64,000 nt of DNA from Bacteroidales bacterium UBA5287 (lineage in GTDB: Bacteria; Bacteroidota; Bacteroidia; Bacteroidales; Dysgonomonadaceae): the NCBI GenBank assembly GCA_002411345.1, contig DHSL01000065.1, positions 1 through 64,000 on the forward strand. Direction: 5' to 3'. Below the pieces are notes generated by a model. It was not told where the DNA came from. It worked only from the letters and a program-made list of their open reading frames with translations, and made no database searches. This document shows, piece by piece, positions 46,692 through 56,313 of the stretch; position 1 is the stretch's first letter; each line of letters starts with the position of its first letter. Made by a program: the position numbers and the translations under genes.

Positions 46692-48302
46692 TTACAATTT
46701 AGGACCGGCAGCAACTAATGCTTTACCTGCATCATTACTTGTAAATTTAGAAAAGTTCTTTGTAAAACGAGCAGCAAGATCCTTTGCTTTTTCATCCCAC
46801 TGAGAAGCTTCAGCATAAGTATCACGAGGATCAAGAATTGCTGGATTAACACCTGGAAGTTCAGTAGGAACTACAAAATCGAAATAGGGTATCGTCTTTG
46901 TAGGTGCATTGTCAATCGATCCATCAAGAATTGCGTCGATAATACCTCTTGTATCTTTAATAGAAATACGTTTTCCTGTACCGTTCCAACCAGTATTTAC
47001 TAAATATGCTTTAGCACCTGATTTTTCCATTTTCTTTACCAATTCTTCTGCATATTTTGTAGGATGCAGTGAAAGGAATGCAGCACCAAAACATGCCGAG
47101 AAAGTTGGTGTTGGCTCAGTAATACCGCGCTCTGTACCTGCTAATTTGGCAGTAAAACCAGATAAGAAATAATATTGTGTTTGCTCTGGAGTCAAAATTG
47201 ATACCGGAGGCAATACTCCAAATGCATCAGCTGAAAGGAAAATAACTTGTTTTGCAGCTGGACCTTTTGATACTGGTTTTACAATATTGTCGATATGATA
47301 AATTGGATAAGAAACACGTGTGTTTTCAGTAGCTGACTTATCATCGAAATCAATTATACCATTAGCATCAACAATTACATTCTCTAAAAGAGCATCACGT
47401 TTGATAGCTTTGTAGATGTCTGGTTCGTGCTCCTTGCTCAAACTAATAACTTTTGCGTAGCAACCTCCTTCAAAATTGAAAACTCCTTCGTCATCCCAAC
47501 CATGTTCATCATCACCTATCAATAATCTTTTCGGATCTGTTGACAATGTGGTTTTACCTGTTCCTGAAAGACCAAAGAAAATAGCAGTGTTTTCACCGTT
47601 AAGATCTGTATTTGCAGAACAGTGCATAGAAGCAATACCTTGAAGTGGTAACAGATAGTTCATATAAGAGAACATACCTTTTTTCATCTCACCACCATAC
47701 CATGTACCTCCAATCAACTGAATCTTTTCAGTTAAATTGAATACAGTAAATGTTTTTGAGTTAAGACCTAAACTTGCCCAATCTTCACCTGCATCAGTTT
47801 TTGAAGCATTCATTACAACAAAATCAGGTTCGCCATAATTAGCCAATTCCTCTTCAGTAGGACGGATAAACATGTTTTTTACAAAATGAGCTTGCCAAGC
47901 AACCTCCATAATAAAACGGATTTTTAAACGAGTATTTTCGTTTGTACCACTAAATGTATCAACAACAAATAAGCGTTTACCCGATAATTGTTTAGTTGCA
48001 ATTTTCTTTAACTCAGCCCAAGATGCTTCAGAAAGAGGCTTGTTGTCGTTTTTATATTCGTCAGAAGTCCACCAAATTGTGTCTTTTGAAACTTCGTCCA
48101 TTACAAAAAACTTGTCCTTAGGTGAACGACCGGTATAAACACCTGTCATAACGTTCACTGCTCCAAGTTCCGTTACCTGACCTTTTTCAAAACCTTCCAA
48201 ACTTGGTTTTGTTTCTTCCTCGAACAACAGATCATAAGAAGGATTGTACACAACCTCTTTTACGTCTGTAATGCCATACTTGCTTAAATCTAAATTTGCC
48301 AT
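46692..48302 (-). CDS. pckA: Phosphoenolpyruvate carboxykinase (ATP)
   Basis: The 536-residue enzyme interconverts oxaloacetate plus ATP with phosphoenolpyruvate, CO2 and ADP. The kinase loop FFGLSGTGKTTLSTDP is at about 243-258, the metal-site motif GDDEHGWDDEGVFNFEGGCYAK at about 265-286, and the substrate loop VYTGRSPKDKF at about 56-66. In Bacteroidales it also fixes CO2 in mixed-acid fermentation. A TATTTTTG -7-like box lies on the minus strand at 48373-48380, about 70 bases upstream. It is monocistronic. Confidence 0.96.
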   Translation of the reverse strand: MANLDLSKYGITDVKEVVYNPSYDLLFEEETKPSLEGFEKGQVTELGAVNVMTGVYTGRSPKDKFFVMDEVSKDTIWWTSDEYKNDNKPLSEASWAELKKIATKQLSGKRLFVVDTFSGTNENTRLKIRFIMEVAWQAHFVKNMFIRPTEEELANYGEPDFVVMNASKTDAGEDWASLGLNSKTFTVFNLTEKIQLIGGTWYGGEMKKGMFSYMNYLLPLQGIASMHCSANTDLNGENTAIFFGLSGTGKTTLSTDPKRLLIGDDEHGWDDEGVFNFEGGCYAKVISLSKEHEPDIYKAIKRDALLENVIVDANGIIDFDDKSATENTRVSYPIYHIDNIVKPVSKGPAAKQVIFLSADAFGVLPPVSILTPEQTQYYFLSGFTAKLAGTERGITEPTPTFSACFGAAFLSLHPTKYAEELVKKMEKSGAKAYLVNTGWNGTGKRISIKDTRGIIDAILDGSIDNAPTKTIPYFDFVVPTELPGVNPAILDPRDTYAEASQWDEKAKDLAARFTKNFSKFTSNDAGKALVAAGPKL

Positions 48303-48498
48303 TTAATTACGGAATTAATAATTTGAATAATATAATAATAAAAACAATTCTCTAACTCTAGTTTGTGGAATGCAAAAATAGTAATTATAATTTAATTACA
48401 TATACAATTAAAGAAAAAAATCTTTAATTAAATTTCAAATCCTTCATTTGATTGTAACAAAAAAATTCTCAAATTGTTTTTAAATGAGCTAAACCTAT

Positions 48499-48506
48499 TA
48501 ACTTTG
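48499..48506 (+). promoter_or_regulatory. Promoter -7 box of upp
   Basis: TAACTTTG fits TAnnTTTG. A TTG element lies 22 bases upstream (48474-48476). The ATG of upp is 40 bases downstream. Confidence 0.6.
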
Positions 48507-48546
48507 CCCCTGATTTTATGTAACATATTTTATTAGCTAATCTTTT

Positions 48547-49203
48547 ATGAAAATTGTTGATTTATCTGAGCAGAATTCATTACTAAGTACTTATATTCGT
48601 GAATTAAGAGATGTAACCATTCAAAATGACCGTTTAAGATTTCGTAGAAATATTGAACGAATTGGTGAAATAATGGCTTATGAGATAAGCAAAACAATGA
48701 ATTATAAAGAGATTGAAGTGGATACTCCTCTCTCAAAAGCTATGGCTAATAAATTGAATGAACAAGTGGTTATCAGCACAATATTAAGAGCAGGCCTGCC
48801 TTTTCATCACGGTTTTCTGAACTATTTTGATAACGCTGAAAATGCTTTTGTTTCGGCATACAGAAAATACAAAGAAAGCCACGAATCTTTTAGCATTCAT
48901 ATCGAATATATTGCGTCTCCATGTATAGAAAATAAAACTCTTATTATCACTGATCCTATGTTAGCAACTGGAGGAAGTATGGAATTGACATACAAATCTT
49001 TATTGACTAAAGGGGTGCCGGCTAAAATACATGTAGCAAGCATCATTTCAAGCAAACAAGCAATAGATTATTGTTGTCAACATTTTCCGGAAGATAAAAC
49101 AACAATTTGGACTGCGGCAATAGATCCATTCTTGGATAATAACTCTTATATAGTTCCGGGATTGGGCGATGCTGGTGATTTGGCTTATGGAATAAAAGAA
49201 TAA
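48547..49203 (+). CDS. upp: Uracil phosphoribosyltransferase
   Basis: The 218-residue enzyme salvages uracil to UMP using PRPP. The typical motifs are present: ISTILRAGLPFHHGF (about 76-90), the PRPP loop ITDPMLATGGSM (about 136-147) and the uracil-binding end PGLGDAGDLAYG. It is convergent with the GT2 gene, whose stop is only one base away. Confidence 0.94.
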   Translation: MKIVDLSEQNSLLSTYIRELRDVTIQNDRLRFRRNIERIGEIMAYEISKTMNYKEIEVDTPLSKAMANKLNEQVVISTILRAGLPFHHGFLNYFDNAENAFVSAYRKYKESHESFSIHIEYIASPCIENKTLIITDPMLATGGSMELTYKSLLTKGVPAKIHVASIISSKQAIDYCCQHFPEDKTTIWTAAIDPFLDNNSYIVPGLGDAGDLAYGIKE

Positions 49204-49235
49204 GTTATTTGTAAAATTTCTTTTCAAATAACTTA
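49201..49235 (+). terminator. Hairpin at the upp / GT2 convergent ends
   Basis: TAAGTTATTTG and CAAATAACTTA form a perfect 11-bp stem with a 13-base loop. It covers the upp stop codon and the last codons of the glycosyltransferase gene. T-runs are short on both sides, so terminator function is only plausible. Confidence 0.4.
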
Positions 49236-50194
49236 AATTCTCCTTTTTTTAAGATAAGACGATTCCATACTGCTACCAAAAAACCTATTCCATAACCAAA
49301 AAGTTGAACCCAGGCAGCAATTATACTGAATAGACCTACTTTTATAGATTTATTTTTTAAACAGGAATCTATAAAAACAAGCAGACAATATAATAATGGA
49401 ACTAAAAGTAGTATGGGAATAAAGATTGATAACAAAACTATTGTGACCATACAAACAACAAATGCCGTTGGAAGCAAATGTACTAATTTTAAAGAACCTG
49501 GGTGATCTAAATGTAAGTTGATTCGGGCAATACCAGAATTACTTACTTGCTTAAAAAACTGCCTGAAATTTGTACGTCTTTTATGATAAACAAATGCATC
49601 GGGAATAAGTGCCGTCGAAAAACCTGCAGCTAATAATCTTAGACTAAAATCAACATCTTCTCCAAAACGCATTGTTCCATATCCTCCAATAACGTCAAAA
49701 GCTTTGCGAGTAACACCAAGATTAAAACTACGGGGATGAAACTTATCCATCGACTTTTTACCACCTCGAATACCTCCTGTAGTAAAAAAAGAGGTCATTG
49801 AATAATTAATAGCTTTTTGAATTGGGGTAAATGTTGGCAAAGCTCTATCTGGACCGCCAAAAGCATCAACAGGATATTTGGTCAGATAATCTTTCACGTT
49901 CTGAAAATAATCTTTTGGAATGATACAATCTGAATCAAAGAAAACAAGATAATCTTTTGTTGCCTTTTTTGCACCTTCATTCCTAGTTAATCCTGGTCCG
50001 GAATTTGACTTTTCGAAATAGGTTATATGCAATAGACTTTTATATTTATCAACAATAATATCACTTTTATTTGTTGATCCATCTTCAACAACAATAACCT
50101 CAAATTCAGAAAAAGATTGTTCAGTGAGACTTTGTAACAATTCATCCAACTCATCCGGACGATTGTAAACAGGTATGATTACAGAAAAATCCAT
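49205..50194 (-). CDS. Family 2 glycosyltransferase
   Basis: The 329-residue GT-A enzyme has the N-terminal nucleotide-sugar fold (FSVIIPVYNRPDELDELLQSL, VVEDGST), a metal-binding DSD at about residue 94 and GEDVDFSLRLLAAG near 184-197. Two to three C-terminal transmembrane helices (about 235-310) follow. It probably adds a sugar to a lipid-linked or surface glycan at the inner membrane. It starts one base inside the LacI gene stop, so it is translationally coupled to the regulator. Confidence 0.85.
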   Translation of the reverse strand: MDFSVIIPVYNRPDELDELLQSLTEQSFSEFEVIVVEDGSTNKSDIIVDKYKSLLHITYFEKSNSGPGLTRNEGAKKATKDYLVFFDSDCIIPKDYFQNVKDYLTKYPVDAFGGPDRALPTFTPIQKAINYSMTSFFTTGGIRGGKKSMDKFHPRSFNLGVTRKAFDVIGGYGTMRFGEDVDFSLRLLAAGFSTALIPDAFVYHKRRTNFRQFFKQVSNSGIARINLHLDHPGSLKLVHLLPTAFVVCMVTIVLLSIFIPILLLVPLLYCLLVFIDSCLKNKSIKVGLFSIIAAWVQLFGYGIGFLVAVWNRLILKKGEFKLFEKKFYK

Positions 50195-51267
50195 TAAATA
50201 TATTCTACTTCTTTAAATTCTTTGTAATAACCAATGGTTTCTTTTGTTAGAATGTCCAGTGGCACATAATTTTCTACTTTTATCGGATTCCTATAAATCA
50301 AGTGCTCTATAAGGGTTTTCATAGCTAAATATCCTTGATGTTCTGGCTCCTGACCAACTAAAAAATCAATATATCCTAATTCAAGGGCTTCTACATTCTG
50401 TTTTGTAACGTCAATGCAGACCAATTTGATATTATCAATTTTATTATCTGACAAAAAATTTGCAATAACACTTCCTCTCGAATTAAGTACAACAACTCCT
50501 CCAATGGACGAATTTAAATTAAAAAACTCACTGAGTAGTTGTTCGTTTTTTTGAGGCTCCATAACTGAAAATGGTATCCTGTAAATCTTGTTATGCAATT
50601 TTTCTTTTTTGTGATAATCAAGAAATCCTTTTTTGCGAAGAATAGTATTATTCGCACTTTCATCACCAATTCGCACTGCTTGAAGAATACCTATTCCGCT
50701 ATTTTCAGGAATAATATAAGAAATAAGTTTACACATCAATTGACCACATATATAAGGATCGGAAGAAAAGAATGCTAACGGCGAAGTTCCTTCAACCATC
50801 GAATCTACATATATATATGGGATATTCTTTTTATCGAGTTCCTGGGCTAAATGTATAGTTTCTTCCTTAAATGTCGGACCAATAATACAAGCATCTGCTT
50901 CTATTGAAAGTATATATTTAAAAGTATCTCTGCATGAGTAGATATCATATTGATTATATGTATGAATCAAACACTCTACATCAATATTTTCATATTCATT
51001 CAATGCACGTTTTATACCATTATGAATAGTTTCCCAATACTCACCATGCGATTGCTGGGGTGTTGTGATTAAAATCCTATATTTTCTTTTTAATGACATC
51101 CCTGAAATATGCACATTTGGACGGTACTTCACACGATCAAGAACTTTTTCAACTGCTTCTCTTGCCGAAGGTGAAACGTTTCCTCTATTGTGCAGAATCC
51201 TATCTACAGTACCTGTCGATACTCCCGCCATTTCTGCAATGTCTTTAATACGAATTTTTTTTTGCAT
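50194..51267 (-). CDS. LacI-family transcriptional regulator
   Basis: The 357-residue regulator has the LacI helix-turn-helix at residues 4-50 (IRIKDIAEMAGVSTGTVDRILHNRGNVSP, with hinge region RPNVH) and a periplasmic-binding-protein-like effector domain. The effector domain (about 60-340) resembles sugar-binding proteins (SIEADACIIGPTFKEE). A TATATTTG -7 box lies on the minus strand at 51313-51306. It is the only transcription factor with a carbohydrate theme in the window, so it may control the flanking oxidoreductase and mannosidase genes; this is inference. Confidence 0.9.
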   Translation of the reverse strand: MQKKIRIKDIAEMAGVSTGTVDRILHNRGNVSPSAREAVEKVLDRVKYRPNVHISGMSLKRKYRILITTPQQSHGEYWETIHNGIKRALNEYENIDVECLIHTYNQYDIYSCRDTFKYILSIEADACIIGPTFKEETIHLAQELDKKNIPYIYVDSMVEGTSPLAFFSSDPYICGQLMCKLISYIIPENSGIGILQAVRIGDESANNTILRKKGFLDYHKKEKLHNKIYRIPFSVMEPQKNEQLLSEFFNLNSSIGGVVVLNSRGSVIANFLSDNKIDNIKLVCIDVTKQNVEALELGYIDFLVGQEPEHQGYLAMKTLIEHLIYRNPIKVENYVPLDILTKETIGYYKEFKEVEYI

Positions 51268-51344
51268 TCTTCAAATAGATATTGAATAACTTAAATATTT
51301 ATCAACAAATATAACAACTTAATTTATTAATTGCCCTTTTTAGC

Positions 51345-53057
51345 CTACTTTATTTCAATCTCTAATACTTGTTTATCGATCAGTAATTTTTCTCGAAGTG
51401 TTGCATAATCTATTTCCTGAACTGATTTTTGCTGATCTATAGCATGACAAGCAGCTGTTGCCGCGGATTGACCAAGTACCATGAAAACGGGCTCCATTCT
51501 AATTGAACCAAAAGCAATATGAGTTGCACTCACACAAACTGGTACCAATAGATTTTCACATTCTTTTTTCTTGGGGATGATCGAACGATAACTTATGGGA
51601 TAAGGATTTGCTACAGATGCTTCAACATTACCTTCATTTTGAACATACCCATTAGCGTCTACATATCTCTTTACATGATGGGAATCCATTCCATAAGCTC
51701 CAAATCCAATCGCGTCTTCTACTACTTCAATTCGCTCACAATTTTTTTGTGTCATCACATAATCACTCTTCATCCTACGTGCTTCTCTGATATACAGCTG
51801 ATGTTGCCAACCATCACTCTCTGGTCCATATTCGTCTTTGCATGTTCCCCACGTTGAAACAATATCTCTTACTTTTTTTGGGATTCTGGAATGATAGGCT
51901 AATGTCCACATTAATCCTTGCTGATAATCTAGATGAGCTTGAACTATCTTTTCTCTCTCTTCATAACTTGCTTCAGGATAATCATAATTCTGACCAATAA
52001 AATCAGTAGAAAAACCTTTCTGATTGTTGGTATCGGTTTTTTTATTAGGCATGGGAGAGTTTATCCAGGGGACTAATTTATCACCATAATCATACATTTC
52101 TTCTATTGGACCAACAGCCGCTTCATAATTTCTAAATAATAGTTCGTAATTTATTTCTTCATAATTATCGGGTTTCTCAAAGGGAATCCTGTTTTCAGGA
52201 TGATTCGTAAGCGTCATTCTAAAACAGTATGCTTGTATTCCTTTATCTCCACTCCCATCAACTCCCGGCTTTCCTCCTTCTACAAAATATGGCAACAAAC
52301 CGCTGCTTGGATCACCTTTTATAACGTAAGGATCAACCTTATCTATGAAATTGTGGTTGTATGCGTTTCTTGAAAGGGTCCATTTTAACGTCCTATTAAT
52401 TCTATTTGCCTGTACACCGTTTAAAGTTTCTCCATACTCTTCGTTCGACTCTCTGCCAATTCTGTACGACACTCCTGACGCAGCCATCAAATCTCCCTCA
52501 TAGGTGGCATCAATAAACATTTTTCCATAATATTTTGTACCACTTTCCATTTCAATAGATACAATTCTTCCACCAATTTTTGACACTCCGGTTTCACGAT
52601 TTAACCTTTCTCTATAAATAATATCAATATCTTCACTTTTTAACATCAACTGATAAACTTTTAATGCAGCTGAAGGCTCAAAAGTCCACATGGCATCTTC
52701 ACCTTTAATTGTTTTAGTCTGACCAGAATCCATATATTCTTCTTTAAATTGCCATTTCCAATTTTCGGGAATATCGTAATAGGAACGGATATTTTGATAA
52801 AATTCGCGAGAAATTCCTCCAATAACATGTTTGTTACCAATATCTGTTTGACCTAATCCTCCTGTTGTGAGACCACCTAACCTGTCCGTCGACTCAATAA
52901 GTACTACCGATTTTCCCATTCTCGATGTTTGAATCGCAGCTACTATTCCTGCTGAAGTACCTCCATAAACAACAACGTCGTAGCTGTTTACCTTTTGTCC
53001 AAACGAATTAAAAATAAAAAATGCAATAAAAAAGCTTGTTAATAATATTTTCATCAT
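51345..53057 (-). CDS. Exported FAD-dependent oxidoreductase, glycan-locus type
   Basis: The 570-residue protein has a signal peptide (about 2-20) followed by an FAD-binding Rossmann motif (YDVVVYGGTSAGIVAAIQTSRMG, about 26-48) and the motif RLGGLTTGGLGQTD that is typical of the PF12831-type family. The C-terminal block SATHIAFGSIRMEPVFMVLGQSAATAA is also characteristic. Members are exported and found in polysaccharide loci, but their reactions are largely unknown. It lies three bases downstream of a second family member and shares its operon. Confidence 0.85.
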   Translation of the reverse strand: MMKILLTSFFIAFFIFNSFGQKVNSYDVVVYGGTSAGIVAAIQTSRMGKSVVLIESTDRLGGLTTGGLGQTDIGNKHVIGGISREFYQNIRSYYDIPENWKWQFKEEYMDSGQTKTIKGEDAMWTFEPSAALKVYQLMLKSEDIDIIYRERLNRETGVSKIGGRIVSIEMESGTKYYGKMFIDATYEGDLMAASGVSYRIGRESNEEYGETLNGVQANRINRTLKWTLSRNAYNHNFIDKVDPYVIKGDPSSGLLPYFVEGGKPGVDGSGDKGIQAYCFRMTLTNHPENRIPFEKPDNYEEINYELLFRNYEAAVGPIEEMYDYGDKLVPWINSPMPNKKTDTNNQKGFSTDFIGQNYDYPEASYEEREKIVQAHLDYQQGLMWTLAYHSRIPKKVRDIVSTWGTCKDEYGPESDGWQHQLYIREARRMKSDYVMTQKNCERIEVVEDAIGFGAYGMDSHHVKRYVDANGYVQNEGNVEASVANPYPISYRSIIPKKKECENLLVPVCVSATHIAFGSIRMEPVFMVLGQSAATAACHAIDQQKSVQEIDYATLREKLLIDKQVLEIEIK

Positions 53058-53060
53058 ATA

Positions 53061-54920
53061 CTACTTAACGGTTGTTCCCAAAGATTCACCTAAATTGTAA
53101 TTCTGCAAATTTTCTAAGTCATATTTACCTACACCCTCTATCATCAGCTTTTTCAACTCATCTAAATGATAATTATAAACACCTCGTGGATTCGTATTAT
53201 TTTTGCAAGCTACTAAAGCAGCCATACCTACTACTTCTCCCATAATACCAGTTGTACGCATTACACGTACAGAACCTAGTACAACATGAGTTACACTAAT
53301 ATTTCTTCCCGCCATTAATAAGTTGTCAATATTTCGTGAATAAAGACAACGATAAGGAATTGGATAAGGATGAATTGCCTTATGAACGGCAATAGATAAG
53401 AATTCATTCTCAGGGAAGTTTTTTGTATTTTTAGGATCTGGATAATGCAGGTCTATAGTCCATGTTGTGGGTACTGAAGCATCGGGATAAATAACAAAAT
53501 CTTTGAGATCCTGCTCTTTCAAAATATAATCACCAAGTAAACGACGCGATTCCCTTTTGCCTGCAATATAAGCAACCCAATCCAGTTTCCGATAATTATA
53601 TTTTTCTTTTTCTGAACTGAAATTCTTTAACCACGACCAATTAGAATAAACAACCAGAATACCATAATCACGGATTCGTTCAAAATCTTTAATTTGATCA
53701 TAATTCATCCCAGTTTCCCATGTCCATTCACCCATAGTCACTTTCTCCGCATTTTCGTTATTAAATTCTACACCATATTTGAAAACAGGAAAATCGACAG
53801 GTTGTTTTTCTTCAACAGAGTACCATTGTACAGATGCCCCCATGGTCATCTTATCCGGTTTTTCTGGTGCTGAAGGTTCATCGAATTGATCCTTAGATTC
53901 ACGCCCCATAGCATAATCTGCCCCGGCTAGAAACCCGATTGTTCCATCACCTGTGCAATCAGCAAAAAGTGGTGCGGTAAAAGATAGTTCTTCTGATGTT
54001 TCAATATGTCGGGCATATATTTCAGTTATAAAAGTCTTTTCTTTTTTTACCGCAAATGCACGATAATTGATAAAGAGTGATATGTTATCTTCTGCCAACA
54101 CCATTTTCATTTTTTTATCATCCTCATAAAAATCTGCAGGTTGAGCATTTCCACCGCGCAAAGGGCCAATTTCGTTTACTACATCACCCAATGCTGGATA
54201 TGGTTCCACATTGATTCTTCCTCCAAGATGTACCCGTACTTCCGAACTGTTGTTACCTCCAAGGACAGGTCTATCTTGAATTAAAGCAACTTTCATTCCC
54301 AATCTGGCAGCTGAAATAGCAGCAGTAGTACCAGCCACTCCTCCACCCACTATTACCAAATCAAATTTGCCAGCTTTTAAAGGTTCTTCTGATAATTTTA
54401 GCTCTTGTTTTCTAAATTGACACAAAGATCTCGGTTCGTTTGGAGGAGGATTATCATTTTTGGTAAAGTAAATTGCATCTATCCTACCATTAAACCCAGT
54501 AAGATCCTGTAAAGTAATAAAATTAAGTTTCTTTTTTATATTTATCTTTCCCACTTTTTGCCAATACCATTCATTACCTGAATTGCCCAAAACATGTCCT
54601 AAAATTTCTCCATTAAATTTGAGATAAAATTTACCAGGTCCTTCGCCTTTAAACCATGGAGAAGTCCAATTATATGTTCGAACGTACACATTATAATCAC
54701 CGGTTTCTGGAAAGTTGATTGTCATTTCCGCATCTTCAACTGGTTTACCCATTCCATGCGCCATTAAGTAAGGCGATCCCATTAAATCCATAAATTGTTG
54801 ATCGACTACCCAACCACCTTTCTTACTAAAACTTTCTGCTTCTATTAAAATAGAAGTCGACTGTGCCATCATTATATTCGTAATTACTGCGAACAATAAA
54901 ACTAAGCCATATATTCTCAT
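53061..54920 (-). CDS. Exported FAD-dependent oxidoreductase with N-terminal carbohydrate-binding-like domain
   Basis: The 619-residue protein has a signal peptide (about 1-19). A beta-sandwich domain (about 22-155; LIEAESFSKKGGWVVDQQF, YNVYVRTYNWTSPWFKGEGPGKFYLKFNG) looks like a carbohydrate-binding or golvesin-type module. The oxidoreductase follows (FDLVIVGGGVAGTTAAISAARLG at about 182-204; VLGGNNSSEVRVHLGG). The end block SVTHVVLGSVRVMRTTGIMGEVVGMAA matches the neighbouring protein. The fused binding module suggests a polymeric or surface-bound sugar substrate. Confidence 0.83.
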   Translation of the reverse strand: MRIYGLVLLFAVITNIMMAQSTSILIEAESFSKKGGWVVDQQFMDLMGSPYLMAHGMGKPVEDAEMTINFPETGDYNVYVRTYNWTSPWFKGEGPGKFYLKFNGEILGHVLGNSGNEWYWQKVGKINIKKKLNFITLQDLTGFNGRIDAIYFTKNDNPPPNEPRSLCQFRKQELKLSEEPLKAGKFDLVIVGGGVAGTTAAISAARLGMKVALIQDRPVLGGNNSSEVRVHLGGRINVEPYPALGDVVNEIGPLRGGNAQPADFYEDDKKMKMVLAEDNISLFINYRAFAVKKEKTFITEIYARHIETSEELSFTAPLFADCTGDGTIGFLAGADYAMGRESKDQFDEPSAPEKPDKMTMGASVQWYSVEEKQPVDFPVFKYGVEFNNENAEKVTMGEWTWETGMNYDQIKDFERIRDYGILVVYSNWSWLKNFSSEKEKYNYRKLDWVAYIAGKRESRRLLGDYILKEQDLKDFVIYPDASVPTTWTIDLHYPDPKNTKNFPENEFLSIAVHKAIHPYPIPYRCLYSRNIDNLLMAGRNISVTHVVLGSVRVMRTTGIMGEVVGMAALVACKNNTNPRGVYNYHLDELKKLMIEGVGKYDLENLQNYNLGESLGTTVK

Positions 54921-54928
54921 ATTAATTC

Positions 54929-55271
54929 CTATTTATATTCCAACCAATCGCCGTCACCTGTAGGATCCACTTCTACGGTAATCCTCACCATGTTTTCAGA
55001 CATATGTGATAATATCAATTCACGTTGATCATAAAAACCTATTAAATAAGGATCGAAAGGAATATTCGCTTTTACGTCAAACTTAACCCAAAGCCCACCA
55101 ATTCCTGTTGGTTTCCCTAATTTCCAAAAATCATTGATTCGATAATTATGAAATGCTATCGGTCGGATCTTAGCAAACCCATCAGCATTTTCTACTGGTA
55201 ACTCATAAAAAGTGCCATGACAACTAAACAAGTCCGTTCGGTTGCCACTTCACCGTATGCCAATTAATAAT
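54929..55271 (-). pseudogene. Remnant of a larger exported protein, 5' part lost and one frameshift
   Basis: The readable C-terminal part (LFSCHGTFYELPVENADGF...GDWLEYK, about 100 residues) has no proper start; its frame opens after a TGA at 55250-55252. In the next frame the upstream bases read INWHTVKWQPNGLV and then stop. Loss of one base near 55236-55241 would join them as WQPNG-DLFSCHGTFYELP. The segment begins right after the stop of the TIM-barrel gene, so the 5' part is missing. I recall the FSCHGTFYELPVENADG block from larger secreted Bacteroidota proteins of glycan loci. Confidence 0.7.
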
Positions 55272-55273
55272 GA

Positions 55274-56236
55274 TTATATCAATATTTGTCGGCAATACTC
55301 TTTGCAAATTCTTACTTCTTTTACTGAAGAAGACCATGGAACTACAGGATACTCAAGTTCAATATCACAATAAATTGGCCATTTCTTATCTCTAATTAAA
55401 AAAAGTACTTCTGATATTGGCGTTTCTCCCTGTCCCCAAACCTGATTTTTATTTTCTTGACTTATATTGTTTTTCCCTGTTTTGTCCTTAAGGTGAATAC
55501 TTGCTATACGATCATGGTAATTAAGAATGAAATCAGTCGGATTTAATCCTGTTGATCCAAAATAATGACCTATATCAAAGTTTAGCATATTAGCGGGTGA
55601 ATATGCTAATAATTTATCAACATTGAAATTAGTTTCTGCATATTGATAGTGATTGTGCAAAATAGCATACATCCCGTTTTGTGCGGCAACTGGCCCCATT
55701 AATCGAGCATTTGATTCATCCAATTCTGCACTTATTCCAATTGCACCAAGAGCTTTAGCTACTTTAAATGAATAATCAAGTTCTTCTTCAGTATTTCCGG
55801 CAACCCATTTATAAATATGAATGTTTATACCTGCATCATTAAACGTCTTTCGAAGTTGTGCATATTTTTCGGGAGTTCCATGCGACTTGCGCCATTCTTT
55901 TAATTCAGATACTTTCTTCGAGTCTGGAGCTCCCAGATAATCCTCAACACCTGTTCCCATTAGTTCTACTGAACTTATTCCTGCGTCTGAACAGGCTTTG
56001 ATCGTTTCCACCAATCCACCTTTCAAATCACGAAAACTATATGTAATTGCTCCAATTTGTACTCCTGCATATTTGGAATTAGGAATTAAAACAGATTTTT
56101 CGTTTGACTTGCCTATCAACTTGCTACTTCCACAAGAATTTAATGTAGGAATTAAGGTACTGGCCGCTAATACTGCAGTTGTATTTAAAAATCCTCTTCT
56201 ACTCAATTTATTAGAATTAATTTTAATATTTTTCAT
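55274..56236 (-). CDS. Exported TIM-barrel sugar isomerase/epimerase-like protein
   Basis: The 320-residue protein has a twin-arginine-type signal (SRRGFLNTTAVLAASTLIPTLNSCG), which also offers a lipidation Cys. The xylose-isomerase-like TIM barrel follows (about 50-318; IGAITYSFRDLKGG, HNHYQYAET, NFDIGHYFGST, IASIHLKDKTGKN). Glu, Asp and His typical of the metal site are present. Exported members of this family are found with keto-sugar-forming oxidoreductases and can act as isomerases or lyases. It lies in the operon between the GH92 genes and the FAD oxidoreductases. Confidence 0.84.
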   Translation of the reverse strand: MKNIKINSNKLSRRGFLNTTAVLAASTLIPTLNSCGSSKLIGKSNEKSVLIPNSKYAGVQIGAITYSFRDLKGGLVETIKACSDAGISSVELMGTGVEDYLGAPDSKKVSELKEWRKSHGTPEKYAQLRKTFNDAGINIHIYKWVAGNTEEELDYSFKVAKALGAIGISAELDESNARLMGPVAAQNGMYAILHNHYQYAETNFNVDKLLAYSPANMLNFDIGHYFGSTGLNPTDFILNYHDRIASIHLKDKTGKNNISQENKNQVWGQGETPISEVLFLIRDKKWPIYCDIELEYPVVPWSSSVKEVRICKEYCRQILI

Positions 56237-56313
56237 TTGGTTATTTTTTATTATTGATTATTAATTAAAGATACATATTTAATTATTATAGAACATCATT
56301 TACAACTAAATTC

